Made by a program: the position numbers and the translations under genes | Part shown: piece by piece, positions 11,652 through 25,460 of the stretch | Position numbering within the stretch: the stretch's first letter is position 1 | Layout of the letters: every line of letters begins with the position of its first letter | From: Nostoc sp. C052 | GTDB taxonomy: Bacteria; Cyanobacteriota; Cyanobacteriia; Cyanobacteriales; Nostocaceae | DNA: 64,000 nucleotides | Direction: 5' to 3' | Assembly (NCBI RefSeq): GCF_013393905.1 | Contig: NZ_CP040279.1 | Coordinates: forward strand, 31,442-95,441 | Notes under the pieces: generated by a model | The model's database searches: none | What the model saw: only the letters and a program-made list of their open reading frames with translations | What the model was told of the DNA's origin: nothing

Positions 11652-14600
11652 AAAAGCATATTCCTAGCTAAATATGTATAACCAACACAAACTTATCTTC
11701 TTTGGTATAACAACGACATCCATAGTATTCTTATTGCATCTGCGCTCAATATTCTTCACCGAACAAAGCCAATATTTCTTTTCAATGCTACGGATCGCTT
11801 GTCGTCAAACGCCATAATACCAAGGCTTTGCATAGGTTTAGTTGAGCGATAATCACCGTTTTCTGTTCGCCAACGTTCTGGTGCATTATTCTGGTGTAGC
11901 ATCTTCATCGCTTAACAATGTCGTTTAGCGAATAACTATTGCTCTTTCGTTTTCTTGCGCTCAACCGCTTCTTCTTATTCATGATTTACCTTTTATTGAT
12001 TGCTTATTGCTTCAATTAACCATTAATATTGATTTTTATTCGAAATAAAATTTAACTCAATGCGACCAAATCTTGGGTAGATCGTCATCTGATGGCCCCG
12101 TCAGCTGTTTCACCCTTTCCCAAGCTTCAGTAAAGAGTTTTGAAAACCCCCACTATTATTTGTTCCCATAAAATACACGTATTATTTCGCAATTCTTTTA
12201 AAACATGTTCTAGAAAAGCATAGTTTGGTAAGCATGGCTGAATAATTATTTTATCTTTTATATAGTCTTTGTTTTTCTTCAATCGTCCATACATCTTCGT
12301 GATACAAATATACGCCAGTCAAAGAAAAACGATATTGTTACCGTAATATGTTTAAAGGTATGAGACATAACAACAATCAATAGGTTCATGTTCGCTGACA
12401 TATTTTGTGATAACTGCTCAATTTCAGACTCCACATCCCATGTGACCATCAACATCAGCATACCAGCCGTATTGGTAAGTGCAGCGATCAAGCTTTGACG
12501 GTATCATTCACTGCTGTTTTCTCCCTACCTTCAGGTGATAACAAATAACTAACTCCAGGATTTCAATTTTTCAAGATGACGGCGCTATTGATCAAAGGCA
12601 ACAGATTCTACAGCACCAGCTAGCGCTCCTGTATAGCTTTCAGTAGAGAAAATTTTTAATCAGTTGAAGTACGTTCAATTACATCTATTTCAGCACATAT
12701 ACACTGTCATAGTAAAAATTCTACTCCTGGTTTCAGACTACAATGTGTTCATCAGTCGTATGAATATTTATTGAAAGTTGCTATTATGTCGGGCCAACTC
12801 ATTTTTGCTTCTTCGTCTTTCAGCTTTCCCCGTCGGGTAGTTCTTCAGACGTACGATGATGCCGCCTCGTCTTTTATTTTCGCTTGATTACCTCAGCGGT
12901 AATATTCTTTCTTGATACCTTACAACAAAATTTTCATATAACAGTCATGAGCTAGTGTCAGTGGTAGGATTATTGGTCACGACATCAAACTCGGTTGCGG
13001 CACAGTGCTTCACTCGGGTTACATTTGCCGGTGCAAGGAGATGTAACACACCTGACGGCTACATAAATCCAGCCTATGTTTTCTTCTTTGACCGCACTCA
13101 GCTTAGACAACATTCTTTATTTCTGTCAGCAATAATCCACCGCACCGCAGATTTTATATTGATTTCTTTTGAGGAGTTGCCCACTTTCTATCTTCAATTA
13201 ACCACCCCGGGCTGGTGTTCCCGTCGGGCAGCCGACAGTAATAGGTATTGCGACGTAAACAAATCAGCTGTGGGTATATTCACCTGCCTCATACCGGTAT
13301 GATAGTTTTAATCAGGACCAGTCAGAATGTGCCGGAGCTATTGTACATAGTTTTGTAATTGCAGCGCGTGCTGCCAACATTTCGCAGCAGAGCTCGCGTG
13401 TCTGTGCCGACCCTGTAGGCGTTGCCGTATCTCTATGATTTTGCTATTTCTTCGGGGCTGGCATCCTGGTGTCGATATCAGATGAAGTGGCACTCAGCAC
13501 TTTGTCTTTGCATGGTATGGAAAGAGCGCAAGTACATCCGACTAGTGCCAGTCTTTCAGCCGCTCAAACTAGTGATCCGAACAGCAAATCGACAATTGCC
13601 CCAACCTCTGCGCCATCAATACTTCATTATTATGTTGCTTTCATGAAGAACAGTGGCATTACGAAGAACAGAAGATTCCAATTAACACTGGTTTTGCATC
13701 CCAATTCACAGCAATTGACTAAATTATCAATCCTCATGTATTGAGATTAGACTGTTTCGGCTAAGGCTGTCAGTTTTATTCTGTCAATTTAACTGAATTA
13801 ATCTTGTCTTGGTAATTCATATTTGGCATTGAGCTGTCTGTCATCATGATGTTCTCCCGCAGCTCAATCCAAACTGGTTTTCGTTGCTGGGTTGATTACG
13901 TAGTCCGTGCTCCAATGAGCCTTCTTAGTACCGTATTAACGCCGCTACTACACTTCGCTACGCGATACTGCTCACGTTTACAGATCGATATCAATCTAGC
14001 CAAAGTGAACGATAAAAATCTTGACCAACGCGCTTTGCCAAACTCTATTCCTGTTAAACTGTTAACCATCTGGTTCGGAACGGCCTCCATTATCAAATCA
14101 ATAAATAAATGAAACAGGATACCTGCAAATTACGGCACTGCGGACTTCTCTTTAACATCGTATATCTGAGCATTATCGCAACACAATCTGCGGCAACTAT
14201 CTCCAGCAATAAAGTCATCAGTGTCATATGCCAGAATGCATCATCTACGTTTTCTGAAACAGCTGCTGCCGCCGGGCGGCATAAATCTGACTCGTGCCCA
14301 TTCAGCATCTGGGTGATTGCGTCGGCAAATCGTTGTTAAGCAGGCGTTTACGACGCTGCCAGACTGTATACCTTGAATCCTTTGGGGTTGCTTCTGAAGT
14401 GATGAACAATAATTCGGTAACGAAAAAATCTTGCATCCTTCTTCTTACGGCCTACTCGCTAACTTTCGTAACCGTCACCATGAGCTGCGGGACCTTCATT
14501 AAACCAACCTCTAGATTTTTCATGCGACGCCAACTGCTTCACGATATACATGAAATCTGTCTTGAATATGCTTCACAACGACATAGTCGCATCGATCCCA

Positions 14601-17600
14601 GCGTGTGTACTATGATTCTCGGCAACAATAATTGTGTCGTCGTTGATGTGGCGCAAGCGTCGAAATGCCCGGTATTTTGCATGCTCAATAAATCGACAGG
14701 AGAATAATTTTGATGTGTATCAACAATGTTCTGACGTTAATCAGTATTTGCAATCACGGTGGTGTGAATTGAACAACATTTATTTCATCCACACAGTCCA
14801 ACTTGCTCATCTTCAATTCTACGGTTATTGGTTTGCTGCCGCCAGTGCGGCGCAGTGTCTTTGTAGTTCGGCAAGGCGACTGCAATGTGATACGCGCCTC
14901 TGTGTACGCTCTGTGGTGTGGTGTGGTGTGTCCACGGTGACAAGTTCATCATCGAGAATAATACTCCCCCGGATTTGCCTAATAGGGTATGGCGTAATCA
15001 ATGGTCAAGCCCATTTCATCTCAAACCGAAACCGTCACTAATGAATATTAAAAACAAGCCTATATCGAAGCATGCAGCAGGTGGCCACGGACGGCGATGA
15101 GTTCGTGACTAAGAACGTTGCCTGGTATCATCTCAATGACGGACTGTCTTTAAAATCGGTTTATTGAAGCATCGACAACATTAAATACGGAGCTTTTGGA
15201 GAAAATTTCTTAACGTAAAGCTAAATCTTTGGTCACGGCGCGGGAGAGATATCACGCATGGCACGTACTCACACGCAGCAGGCGACTGCGACATCATCTC
15301 TGAGCTGGCGAAGCGGCCGTAACAGCCTCTGAAGAAACCGAACAACACAAATTCAAGAAATGGGAAGCTGATGTCGCGTAGAAATGGCGAGACTGAACAT
15401 TTAATGTTTTTAACTCCTGTTATGTCTCGAGGCGCAAAACCAATCGGCACAGTTGCTTTGACACAAGCTAGTACCTTCTTCGATATGATGTTGTCCTCAG
15501 CTTCCCATTTGCAGAGCAAGCGAGCATGCTATTCCCCGATTGCAACGCAGATAACACTACTGGCATTTGTCAAACCCAGTGAACTATCTTACGGGGCAAC
15601 AGCAACACTGAACGTCAATGCGTATTATGTCGTTTCGTCGACAAAGAAAACTACGCCGTGAATGGGTGGTGTTGGCAGGCCTCAAGCTAGCGATGGCATG
15701 GTTGAAGAGTCCGCAATAACGCTGCCAAGCGTGCGTCAATCTGACGCCCTCGCGCAACAAAGCAGTGAAATGCCTGTTAAATATGCGGGAATTTATTGAG
15801 TAAAAATAAACCTCAAATATGCGGAAACAAGCACTTCAATTGCTATCAGGCACTCAACAGCGAACAGAGTGCTTATCAAGCCGATCTCTGGCAGACTGGG
15901 GAGATGTGCATTGTGGTGAAAGCACTGTATTCATGGTGAATAACTATTTGATGCAACAAAATCACACTAAAGTACATCGAGGAACACAATCGGCTGCTAA
16001 CAGATGAACCAGTTGGCTGCGAACTAATTCAGAACTGGCACCATGGTGATGGCCTTGATTGATGAAGGAACGAAACTGTTTGCCCGTGGTTACAAGCACA
16101 TTTCTTATGGTATCGGGTATACGATTTAGACCACGCACTACCCGTATCCGTAACAGGCTTTGGGCAAGCCTGCTGACCTAATTTTAATTCCCACGTCAAC
16201 GCGTCTCAGGCAAAATACAACAGACTCAACCCTCTTTAAGGACCAGCTTACAGAAACTACGGTAAATCTGGTTCGCTCTCAACAAGAAGATGTGTGGTGA
16301 TACCCACTTCTTCCTGGTGTACTATCAACTGCTGTTGACCTCGTGTATCTTTGCGAGTCTCTGTCTGTCGTTTTTATTTGTGGCAATAACATCAGGGATA
16401 GTTTTCAGAAACAAGGTGTGAGAAAGACGATGCGGTGGCAGCAATGACTGCGTAACTGATAGATAACACATGAGTGCTTGTCGCCCCATCAGCTACGGGT
16501 TTTGGGAGAAGTGTGGATTATCGGTTAACTCCGACGTAGCGATCGGCAGTCAGTATCGCAAAATTCCCGATGATACGCTATCAGCAAGGCCCCAGCAAAC
16601 CCAAAATTCAAAGGGATGCAATCATGGCAACACGGAAGAATAGACCAACAGTACAGTAGCATCTATGATGCTTGCTTATATGACCACGGAAACAGAGACT
16701 GGCTTTGCCATGCCCCGATGACACTGTAAAGCGCGTTTCCGAATTAGATTTGTATTATCACCATAGCTTCGTAGAATTAACTGTGGTTGCACTGTTGAAA
16801 TTAAATGCAGATACCTGAGTTAACAGAACAAAGCCAGCAAATGCTTCTATTCGCAATAGCAATATTTGGTCAGTTTCGGTTGCGCACGCCGACTCCCTGA
16901 TAGGTATCGAAGAAATTGCAGCAGGATGCTAGTAGCTCACACTGATGCAATAATTACGGAATAGAGAGTATCAATTATCAACAGCAAGGATATTTGGCGA
17001 TTAGATTTGCTGACAGTGTTGCTGGCCCCAGATGAAACCTGACCCGTTAGGGGCTGAAGGCAGTCGTCACTGAACCGGGGAAAAAGCAATCGCGTGAGCG
17101 TCATCATAGCATTTCTCGACTTTGTTACTGGTTATACAGGCTAACGCCATGACTTTCGTTGGTTTCGGCATTGAATCATGAAAATCAGAGCAACACTCGT
17201 CACCGTTAGCATAGCTTGTGTTTTGATTGTGATGTTTGGTGATGTTAAGCACACAATTACTTGGAATCGGTTGCTAATGCTGAGTTGTTTGAGACAGAAC
17301 GATATAATGTTGTCTCGACAGTAGCGTCGCCTGTGAATAGCAGGAATGTTCGCCGATGAACTACAGAAAATTATCTCATGAATACAAGAACAACAAGCGT
17401 CGTTACCAGCATTCCCACAAGTATGCCTGAGTTTACGTGTTAACTATCAGAAAATTAACATATGAATAGTTTTTCGTCTGGGTCACGATTTGATGTTGAA
17501 GATCGCAGTTCAAGCACTAAATGATGTGTTAGCGGCTATTGATGATGTTGAATAGCTCAAAGCTCAACTATTTGCTGTAATACCGTTACGACAGATATGT

Positions 17601-18269
17601 TCGCTGATTGCTTTTTAAGTTTGCAATTTTTATTACAATATGGACGAATTAAATAAACAATTGAGTAAAGACGATGAGAAGAGTTAAAACCTGAAGAAAT
17701 ATGACTAGACAGGAATTAGCACTTTTGAGTTTAAATATATTTAGGCAATTAGAAATTAAGTACCAATCCCTACAACACCAGAAACAATGAAGCAAATCGA
17801 CACACAGCAGCGGCCGCTGGCAGTAAGTCATCTAGCACTAACTTCCGCATTCTATTACCTAATACTCCACGCCATTCCTATAGATAGCCGCATTCCTGAT
17901 TGTTACCGTCACGCCGGATGGCACAATGTATATTCCAGCCCAATCAATACCAGCTTCGCATCCGTTGAAACGCCGCCGCTGGCCTCAGTTGTGCCAGCAG
18001 AAAATCTATGAAATTTACACGAGCACAAATTCCTGGCGAACACGCTAGAAATTTGCCGTTAGTTGGTGCTGTCTCCTCAAAGGTTTTTGGTGCTGGCATT
18101 CAAGCAGTTGCCGAAACTGGAGCAGTTGCGTGAATTATTTGGATTACCTTAATCAAAAGAGCCCAAAATCAGCTGCTTTAGATGTCAACCAAAGTGAAGA
18201 CGGCACGATGTTATCTAACTAAATGTGTCCGTGCCGCAAGCTCCTCCACAACCGCTGAGTTCAAGGGAA

Positions 18270-19800
18270 TTATCGCTTTGCCATAATGAATACGGTTAGG
18301 ACTCGCTCTGGCTTCTGTACTGGCGCCTGGCATTGCTTCCGAAAGTTTATTATACAGCCAGTCCGTTCTATGCTTATAGCCAGCAAGTTTTTATTACTTA
18401 CTTAAACGATACAATCACAAAAGACTATGCCGTCAACGCTGCATAAAATCATCAGATTTTTGAAAAAGCAGTCGTTGCCACTGTTGTTAGCCAGCTGAAT
18501 CTTGGTTGTCGTTGTCATAACAAATTATTGCTCACTGCAAGTTGCCAAATCAATTACTACACAGATCAAAGATACTGAAGTATTGAATACCTGAAAGTGA
18601 GATCGAGCAAGGGAATTGAACTTAAAAATCAGTAGAAGCGAATCTCGCCAAAGCCCGGCTGCGAAGCTCAGAAAGACATGAACACGACTTATTTCCGAAG
18701 CTGGCGCAGCTACTGAAGGCCGTAAAATTGCGAAGGCGCATGGTCATCGCGTAAAGCGAGATTATCAAAGTCGCTACAAGCAACGAACGAGCGCGTAGAA
18801 TGTTGCCAGCACACTGGCAGGTGATTTATCAGATCCCGTGTGACTTGGCTTGATATCGCCAACGAAATAGCGGGCTTGTTTACTGATTATCAGGCTGGCT
18901 TTGAAAGGTTAGGTGAAAGCCTGACGGCGTGCATTGCCATGGTTACCTCGGCATACTTAGTTACGTAGTACCGCAGCCCTGACACGCTGCCACAACAAGC
19001 GTTGGTCGATTGCATTGTGGTCGTTACCGTATAGCCAGCAGCAGATGAAACTGATGGTTGGGATTCCCGACAATTTCATCAACTAAGGTAGTCAGTCACT
19101 AACGCGTCGGCCGATTGCATCTGTTGGTGTTCCACTGCGCCATGAGTCTCAGCCGTGGCAATATTATAGCGGGTGAGAAAGCTTAATACTCTGGTCATGT
19201 CTGTTTCCGGTGCTGCCAGCTCAAAGAGCGTTAACTACAGTTATTTCAGTCAGGCACACGTCGCGATGTCTCTTTGACGACGGAAGCCAGCCTCACATTC
19301 GCTACACTCTTTTCGCCTCATGGATGAATAGATCAATGCTATGCGTTAGTAAGTACACATTTTAAAACAGCTTGTCACAATGGTTGATGTCAAGTCAGCA
19401 ACAAATCCCAGGTTTTACTATCGGTCATTTTTTACCGAAACAATATTATATTTCGTAATTATTACCTAAAGATTGTTGAAAGGCATCATAACTTGCTAAG
19501 CTGACTCGCATTTAGACGCTGTCGAAGAACGTTGTCGAACATAAGAATGAAAGGTTACCGATGATGCGAGAAGAGTGCTTTGCGTAGATTTTCGTCACTT
19601 CAAGTATCGTTTCATTTGTTATACGCGACCGGCGTTAGCTGCACACACGACCTAAACCCAAGCACGACATGCAGTGACTGCCGCGCTCACTAGCAAAAAT
19701 GCCAAAGTGACGCCTATTGTCCTTCGCACCTCAATCGTGTTATGATAAGATATTACTGCGCCGATCAGTAAAATAACAGTTTCTAATAAAATAATTTGAA
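18270..19800 (+). pseudogene. Damaged image of the coiled-coil ATPase gene (43228-45399)
   Basis: Short matching blocks in order from the start (ggcttctgtactggc, near 18315) to the region before the GIY-YIG gene at about 19800. Frames are broken every few dozen bases. Confidence 0.6.
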
Positions 19801-20279
19801 ATATATGAAATTGCCATTACAACATTCCATGACGAGCCGGATCAATCTATTTAATGGAGCAGACGGGCTGGCCTCGGTTATTACCTCGTCGCCGCAGTCA
19901 CATCTGTAATGCCGCCATAGAATCAATCATTTGTACGTGAAACTTCTCAAGACTATTTGGCGTAGAGGATATGGCAGATGCAGAGGGTGAATAACAATTT
20001 AGCCAATGCAAAGTTGAGCAAGAGTGGCTCTGATTTTAATCCAGCGGCTTAAGAGGAAAGTTAACTGGGGATTTGAGAAGCGACGCCACACATCTTTGTA
20101 TTGGTGACTCGTTAATTGCCATTTTCATGATCGTCCCGCGATCGCTGGTCTGCTAGTTTTTCGCTAGACAGTCAACTTAACAAGCAAGATGCAAAACATA
20201 AAACCGTACTTAAGGGGAGCTTTGGTTCTCATTATCAGCAATAAATATAACTAGTGATTAAATCTAGTGATGAAGACGA

Positions 20280-20430
20280 AGCTTACGTCACGTACCACGA
20301 GTTGTTCGCGCCATGTTCACGTAATTCACGAGTTTGTTCGCTTGGCGTTCACGTATACCACGAGCTTACCACGAACTTGGCGTCACGTATTCACGAGCTT
20401 TTGTTCTAATCTGTATTGACGTCACGACTA
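20280..20430 (-). pseudogene. Damaged image of the secreted repeat-protein gene (42291-42641)
   Basis: Repeated 'gttcacgta' and 'cacgagctt' blocks are the complement of the 39-base repeat of the clean gene. Confidence 0.6.
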
Positions 20431-20889
20431 TTTAGCGTTACTTAAAGCAATATTAAGAAATTAATAACACTGGCATTACATTTTGGAAAGAGTGCGTACT
20501 TTAACAGATGTTAATAAGTCACCGTTATTTTAAGCGGTGCTCATATCTTGTGCCCGTATTACTATTTGAATATTCTCATATGCCTGAATAATCAAAAGAT
20601 TAACGTCGACTTTACTAAGCATATTTTGAGTTAACTTAGTGCTAAAAATATGAGCTACCATCCGTAGCACGTCACTCAATGAGATATTCTCTACTACTGC
20701 GGTATCTGTCATGCTTCCATTGTGTCGTTCTGCTTGATTGCCAGGTTTATGAGTAATACACCACCTTGTTTTTAAGCTGCGGGTTGTGCCTGCTTTTCTT
20801 GTGGTTTGTTCACCTGTTAACTAATGTCACACCTACAAAATGTTTCACAAGTTATTGACATCAGCTGGCTTGCGCTACAATTCAGTAAC

Positions 20890-22290
20890 AGCTTAAAAAT
20901 GATTCGGTCAGACGTCTAAAGCACTAGAGCAGCGGTCATGATTTACAGCCTGGAGGAAATCAAGCCACCACTGCGAGTTTAACGAGTTTACCAACACTAA
21001 AATTACACAGCATTGCTTAGGCACCGTGTTGAGCCGGGCTGGTTTATAAAATATTATTCGTTGATATAAACGCCGCTTTCTGTAATTAAGCATGATGCAC
21101 AAGGTCGTTACAGGAAACGAGTTGAGCATTATGTTTTGCGTATTCAGCGCTGGTAACCATGACGCTTGACAATGCCCAGACGAATATTTAGCAATAGGCT
21201 AGCATCTCCATGAGGTAAGGTGGTTACGTCTGTGTCGTCGCCATCAGGTTGTTTACTGGTCAACGTAATCGAGATAGTTGCGTTTCATTGCCACAGTTGT
21301 CGTCGAGCGCTTAACTGCTAAGAACTAACAACTGAAAACACTGTTGGGCAGAGGTGGCTAACGAAATTCTGCCGCAACGGTTCACGATCGCTGTTTGGGG
21401 ACGGGAGATAGCATGATTCTACTTCTGACATGGGAAGAACAAGATACCGCGTTATATATTGTCAGCGACGCACTGGTTACCAATGGGCACTTTGTTACAG
21501 GGTAGCCACACGTATTTATAACTTGCACCACTTCGGTATGCCACTACAAGTTAGCAGAAAACTAAATGCCTGGTCACGATGTGCATCGTGCCACTATCAC
21601 CAGCAATACTTATCTACGACTGTTTCGAGTCATTTAACAATCGATTGGAATCATCGCAAGCAATAGTCAATTACATACCAAAATTAGCCCAATTAGAAAC
21701 AGAGATGTTACGCAATAACGCAGCTAGAAGACACACAATCCTCAATTGATTATAGCCAATAATACACCCGCCGAGACAATAGCACCAAAGGAATCCACAG
21801 CACAGCTACTCAGTTACTTAAATGTCACCGGATTATATTCTGGTTAAACAGTTAGAGAGTTGAGGTGGTGAATAAGCGTAATCCTGGGCAAGCGACATTT
21901 GCCGCCGTAGTCTCGCCAAGTTGCCACCTTATCGAAGTTAAAGAGATTGACTGGCAAAGTAGACTGATGCCGAGTGTCTGGGGAGCAAAGCAACCTTAGC
22001 AGCTGTAGAAAAATCTGCGACAGGTCTTATCATTATCTGTTTGTATGTATCGCTGGTACCGGGGAGTGGCGCCCGTCAGTGTTAACCAAGCATTTGCTGT
22101 AACGGTCATTAGCACCGATTGACATTGAAGCTCAAGGGTGATGTAGTGATTAGCCATAATGTTACGTTCGGCATGGAGACGTTATCCCAGTTACGTTAGT
22201 TATGCCAACAAAGGCAGTGACACAGATAAAACCCTGTTGATCAATGAAGACTTTCTATGGGGGAAGGCTTTAAGGCAGGGAGAAAACTAA
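20890..22290 (+). pseudogene. Damaged image of the telomere-resolvase-like gene (39913-41763)
   Basis: Upstream text 'cacaagttattgacatcagc' at 20845 matches the clean promoter. The end at 22200-22290 still spells YANKGSDTDKTLLINEDF-like residues. Shorter than the original by several hundred bases through deletions. Confidence 0.7.
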
Positions 22291-22451
22291 AAACGGCGTT
22301 ATTGCTGAATGCAATACTTAGACGCTTTTAGGATGTTTAAGAACCATTTCCCGACATTCCCAAAGCCGTCACGGGACGCCGATTATCTCAGCTTGTTTGC
22401 AAGCTCCTCCCAAAACTTAGCGGCGAGTTCGCTGATGGGTCATAAAGAGTT

Positions 22452-22850
22452 ATGCCCTGCAAATTTTTATTAGGCATAACTACTTACCGCCATGAGCGAT
22501 CAAGCATAGAGGAAATCATAGAGAAGCTTCACCAACTAAAAGAACAGACAGCAGTAGTCAATCGAACCGATGTCAGCACTGGGGCATGGATCAATATGAG
22601 GTGCGTAAGCAGTACAAAAGATGGTGAGGTTTATTGGTATGTATACGCAAAATGCAGCGTTAACGAGCCAATTTTCAAGAGGAACCCAAAAGCTAGGCTA
22701 AAAGGAATTGTCAAACGCGGTAAGAACCCGAGTATACCCTGCCACCAACACATAGGCAGGGTAGGCAGTAGTACAGGGTCAGGCACCGATCCAGAAGTAA
22801 CAGAAGCATATCAGAAAAATCGCAAGCAAACACCAATGCCTAACGCCTAA
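22452..22850 (+). pseudogene. Damaged image of the 121-residue conserved gene (39332-39697)
   Basis: Still reads IEEIIEKLHQLKEQ, DGEVYWYVYAK and EPIFKRNPKARLKGIVKRGK; other parts are altered by indels. Same palindromic site upstream (22450-22480). Confidence 0.75.
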
Positions 22851-23670
22851 TGCCCATTACCAAAATAGATTGAGATTTTGGTATTTCGGTAATCATGGTC
22901 TGTCACGATGATTTGCTAGTCACGATGGTTAATCTCTATTTATAGAGAGCGCGACTACGGTATCAAAATCCCGATATAAAATGCGATTGTTTTCAGTGGT
23001 GACTACCAAACGTTTGTATAAAAATTTTCATTAGTAACCCAAGCGGAATAAAAGGATCGCGGGAATCGCGAACTTAGGCGATCGCCACGGCGGGCGGGTA
23101 GCCATTGCTAACCATAGATTTGCTCAAGCCACTTACTGTTATTGCTGAAAATCTACGGGATAAGAATTGAGGTTAGGAATGGGAGCGATCGCCATCGAAA
23201 GCGGGCGTACGCCATCGCAGGAGACGCGACAACGCCGCCATACCACGCCACCACGCCACAGCTACCATAGCGATCACCACCACAGCAAACAGAAGACGTG
23301 GGAGACGGCAACGCAGTTGCCAGTCAAGTCCACCAACGCCATAACAACCTCGTTATTTATATGAAACTAGTTATTAAAAATGCTCCACCGATAGATGCGG
23401 TAAGGTGGCATGTTGGGGTCATGAGGTATTAGGTATTGGGAGTAGGGCATGGGGCTTGGGAGAAGGTAACCTCTGGGCGATGGCAACGAGAACACCGCAG
23501 GCATCGCACCTCGAGTAGGCGCGATCCTTCATCCCGGCCGAACCCTAGTACACCCTGCTGTAACACACAGTCCGATGGCATCAGAATTACAGAAGAATAA
23601 ACCCGAAAAGGTCGCCGTAGCATAGGTAACTCCTAAGCCCTGCCCGATAAACCTGCGTTGCGCAGACGCA

Positions 23671-24177
23671 TCAGTTCACTTGTGAAAAGCCCGATTGAAT
23701 CCGCCTGTCGTTTTTTGCCCTGGCAATGCACTCTATGGTTGCGCTTTTAGCAATACTTACCTCGATGCTGGGATGAACTGCAACATCAGGAGCGAAGTCA
23801 GGCTTTGAAAATTGCCGCACGCCTTTCCCGGCAGGACAGTAAACCGAGCCGATGATGTCGCTGCCAGAACGATAAACCATGAACTTTGCCTTGCACAGCA
23901 GGTTTTCTGCATAACTTTCAAGAGCCGGGCTTAAGACAATTACGCAACCCCGTAGGCCGCGACATTCGTCACAGATATCACCCGAAATCCTCTTGCCGCG
24001 ATGTCGATCATTGTGCCGCGTCTGTCCTAGGTGGTTAACGTACCGTAGCGTAATACCGACATTCAGATTTTCTCCTGCCGACCGATTATTGCATCTAACG
24101 GTATTTATCACTGCCACTAGAAATCTATGCCACAAACGACAATTTGGCGGTCGGTGTGCATGGTCTCTGATATGCAT
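23671..24177 (-). pseudogene. Damaged image of the GNAT acetyltransferase gene (38055-38558)
   Basis: Reads NLNVGITLRYVNHL and AKFMVYRSGSDIIGSVYCPA, matching the clean gene; several frame breaks. Confidence 0.75.
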
Positions 24178-24199
24178 ATCAAAGACCCATAAACAATGC

Positions 24200-25460
24200 T
24201 AACTTAGGTTTGATGTTCTGGTTGAGATGGAAAATGCTCAGGACGTACCGCTTCGATCACCAAAGCGACTGTAGTTGATCCATAAGCCGCCACGACCTCG
24301 ATCACCCTTCTTCAGCTAGAAGTTTACAGCACCAGCAGATGTATAGGTTGCAGAAGCTTGAAATGCCCACGCATTTATCATCGTGCGCCGCATTATCCAT
24401 CGTCCATGCACATTAAGCAAATCTCGCATCTCGATGATAATATGCATCTCGCCGAGACACGGTTGATGCCCCAGCAATGAACCCGATGAAGATTTCGCAC
24501 TGTGGTGAGGGTATTGCCCGCGAATTCTGCGATCGCATCTACGCCCATCCGGCCCTGTGAAATTATGAGATTTCCAGTAGTTTCGTACCTTTGTTAGCAA
24601 GGGGGTCAAATGCTGCCATCCCACGTAGGCTGAACACCGATGTGTTCTTCATACTTGCCAAAATTACGCAGAGATCGATCAGCTCACCTCTGTAATATCG
24701 CCTACATAAAGATAGGTAGTATAATGATCTTCTTTACATGCACACTGTCAGTAGAAAAATGGCGGAGCCTCACGCGAAGAACCACACACTGAGATTTCAG
24801 GCCGACTTAACAAATTGCCGATACTTGTCAGTACCTGTTTAGCTTGGCTAAACGGAAAAATACACCCAGCCAATATTCGCCCACAGATGGAGCTTGAATT
24901 AAACCAGACAACACCAACACCTGAACTGCCTCAGAAATCATGTTTTCGTTTTCGCTTGTTCGTACTTGATTGCCGTCTGCCGTGATAGCTCCCGCAGAGA
25001 CGAGATCATCGATCGTCAGTCCAGTTTACGAGTCAACCACCAAAACCGCCACCTAGAGTAAGACCTGATACCCGTCGCTGAATTGACCTACTGGAGCAGC
25101 TACGCCATGCAGCGTGCGCCGATCAAAATCCGCACATGCACCAGGTTCGACATATGCCCTTTTTTGGGAGATCAATGACATTTTTCATGGCTGAAAGATC
25201 GATCATTACGCCGTGATCGCACACGTATTCTCGCGATATTGCCCAGCGCCTCGATTGATATTTTCAGCTCATTGCGCGCGCAATTTGATGACATGGGAAA
25301 CGTCCGAGGCTTTCTGCACACTGGACAATGAGAGCAGCCGGCGACAACACGCATTCCAGATTTCGCGAACTTCGTCATAACGCGGATCGTCGGGAAGAAT
25401 CGTTGCCCTTCACATTGGTTTCAGCTTTTCAATCATCTCATTCAGTAACGTTGTCATAAT
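24200..25460 (-). pseudogene. Damaged image of the FAD oxidoreductase gene (36465-37847)
   Basis: Matching blocks in order, for example the sequence for VHGRW and ASATYTSAGA near 24320-24420 and for the N-terminus near 25380-25450. Not a second gene. Confidence 0.75.

Larger units (their letters stand above)
7226..16300. other. Poor-quality sequence from inside end B, gene content largely unreadable
   Basis: This stretch has no clean counterpart in the window. By continuity with the fold-back copy it should be the complement of what lies before base 1. Frames break every few dozen bases, as in neighbouring segments where the clean original is available. Recognisable items are a resolvase-like remnant (7621-7945), a small heat-shock gene (9879-10310) and fragments of unknown small genes near 11250-11650 (minus strand). 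The remainder, including 12000-16000, I cannot assign. The point where it switches to end A sequence is not visible; matches to 47600-48000 are clear from about 16330. Confidence 0.6.

Noticed and set aside
12900..16000. Several open frames of 70-137 codons in the poor-quality region
   Set aside because: No family signal, conflicting strands, and the surrounding error rate makes open frames here uninformative.
22452..25460. Apparent second copies of the small conserved gene, GNAT and FAD oxidoreductase
   Set aside because: Order and orientation match an indel-rich inverted copy of 36465-39697, so they are images from fold-back sequence and not paralogues.
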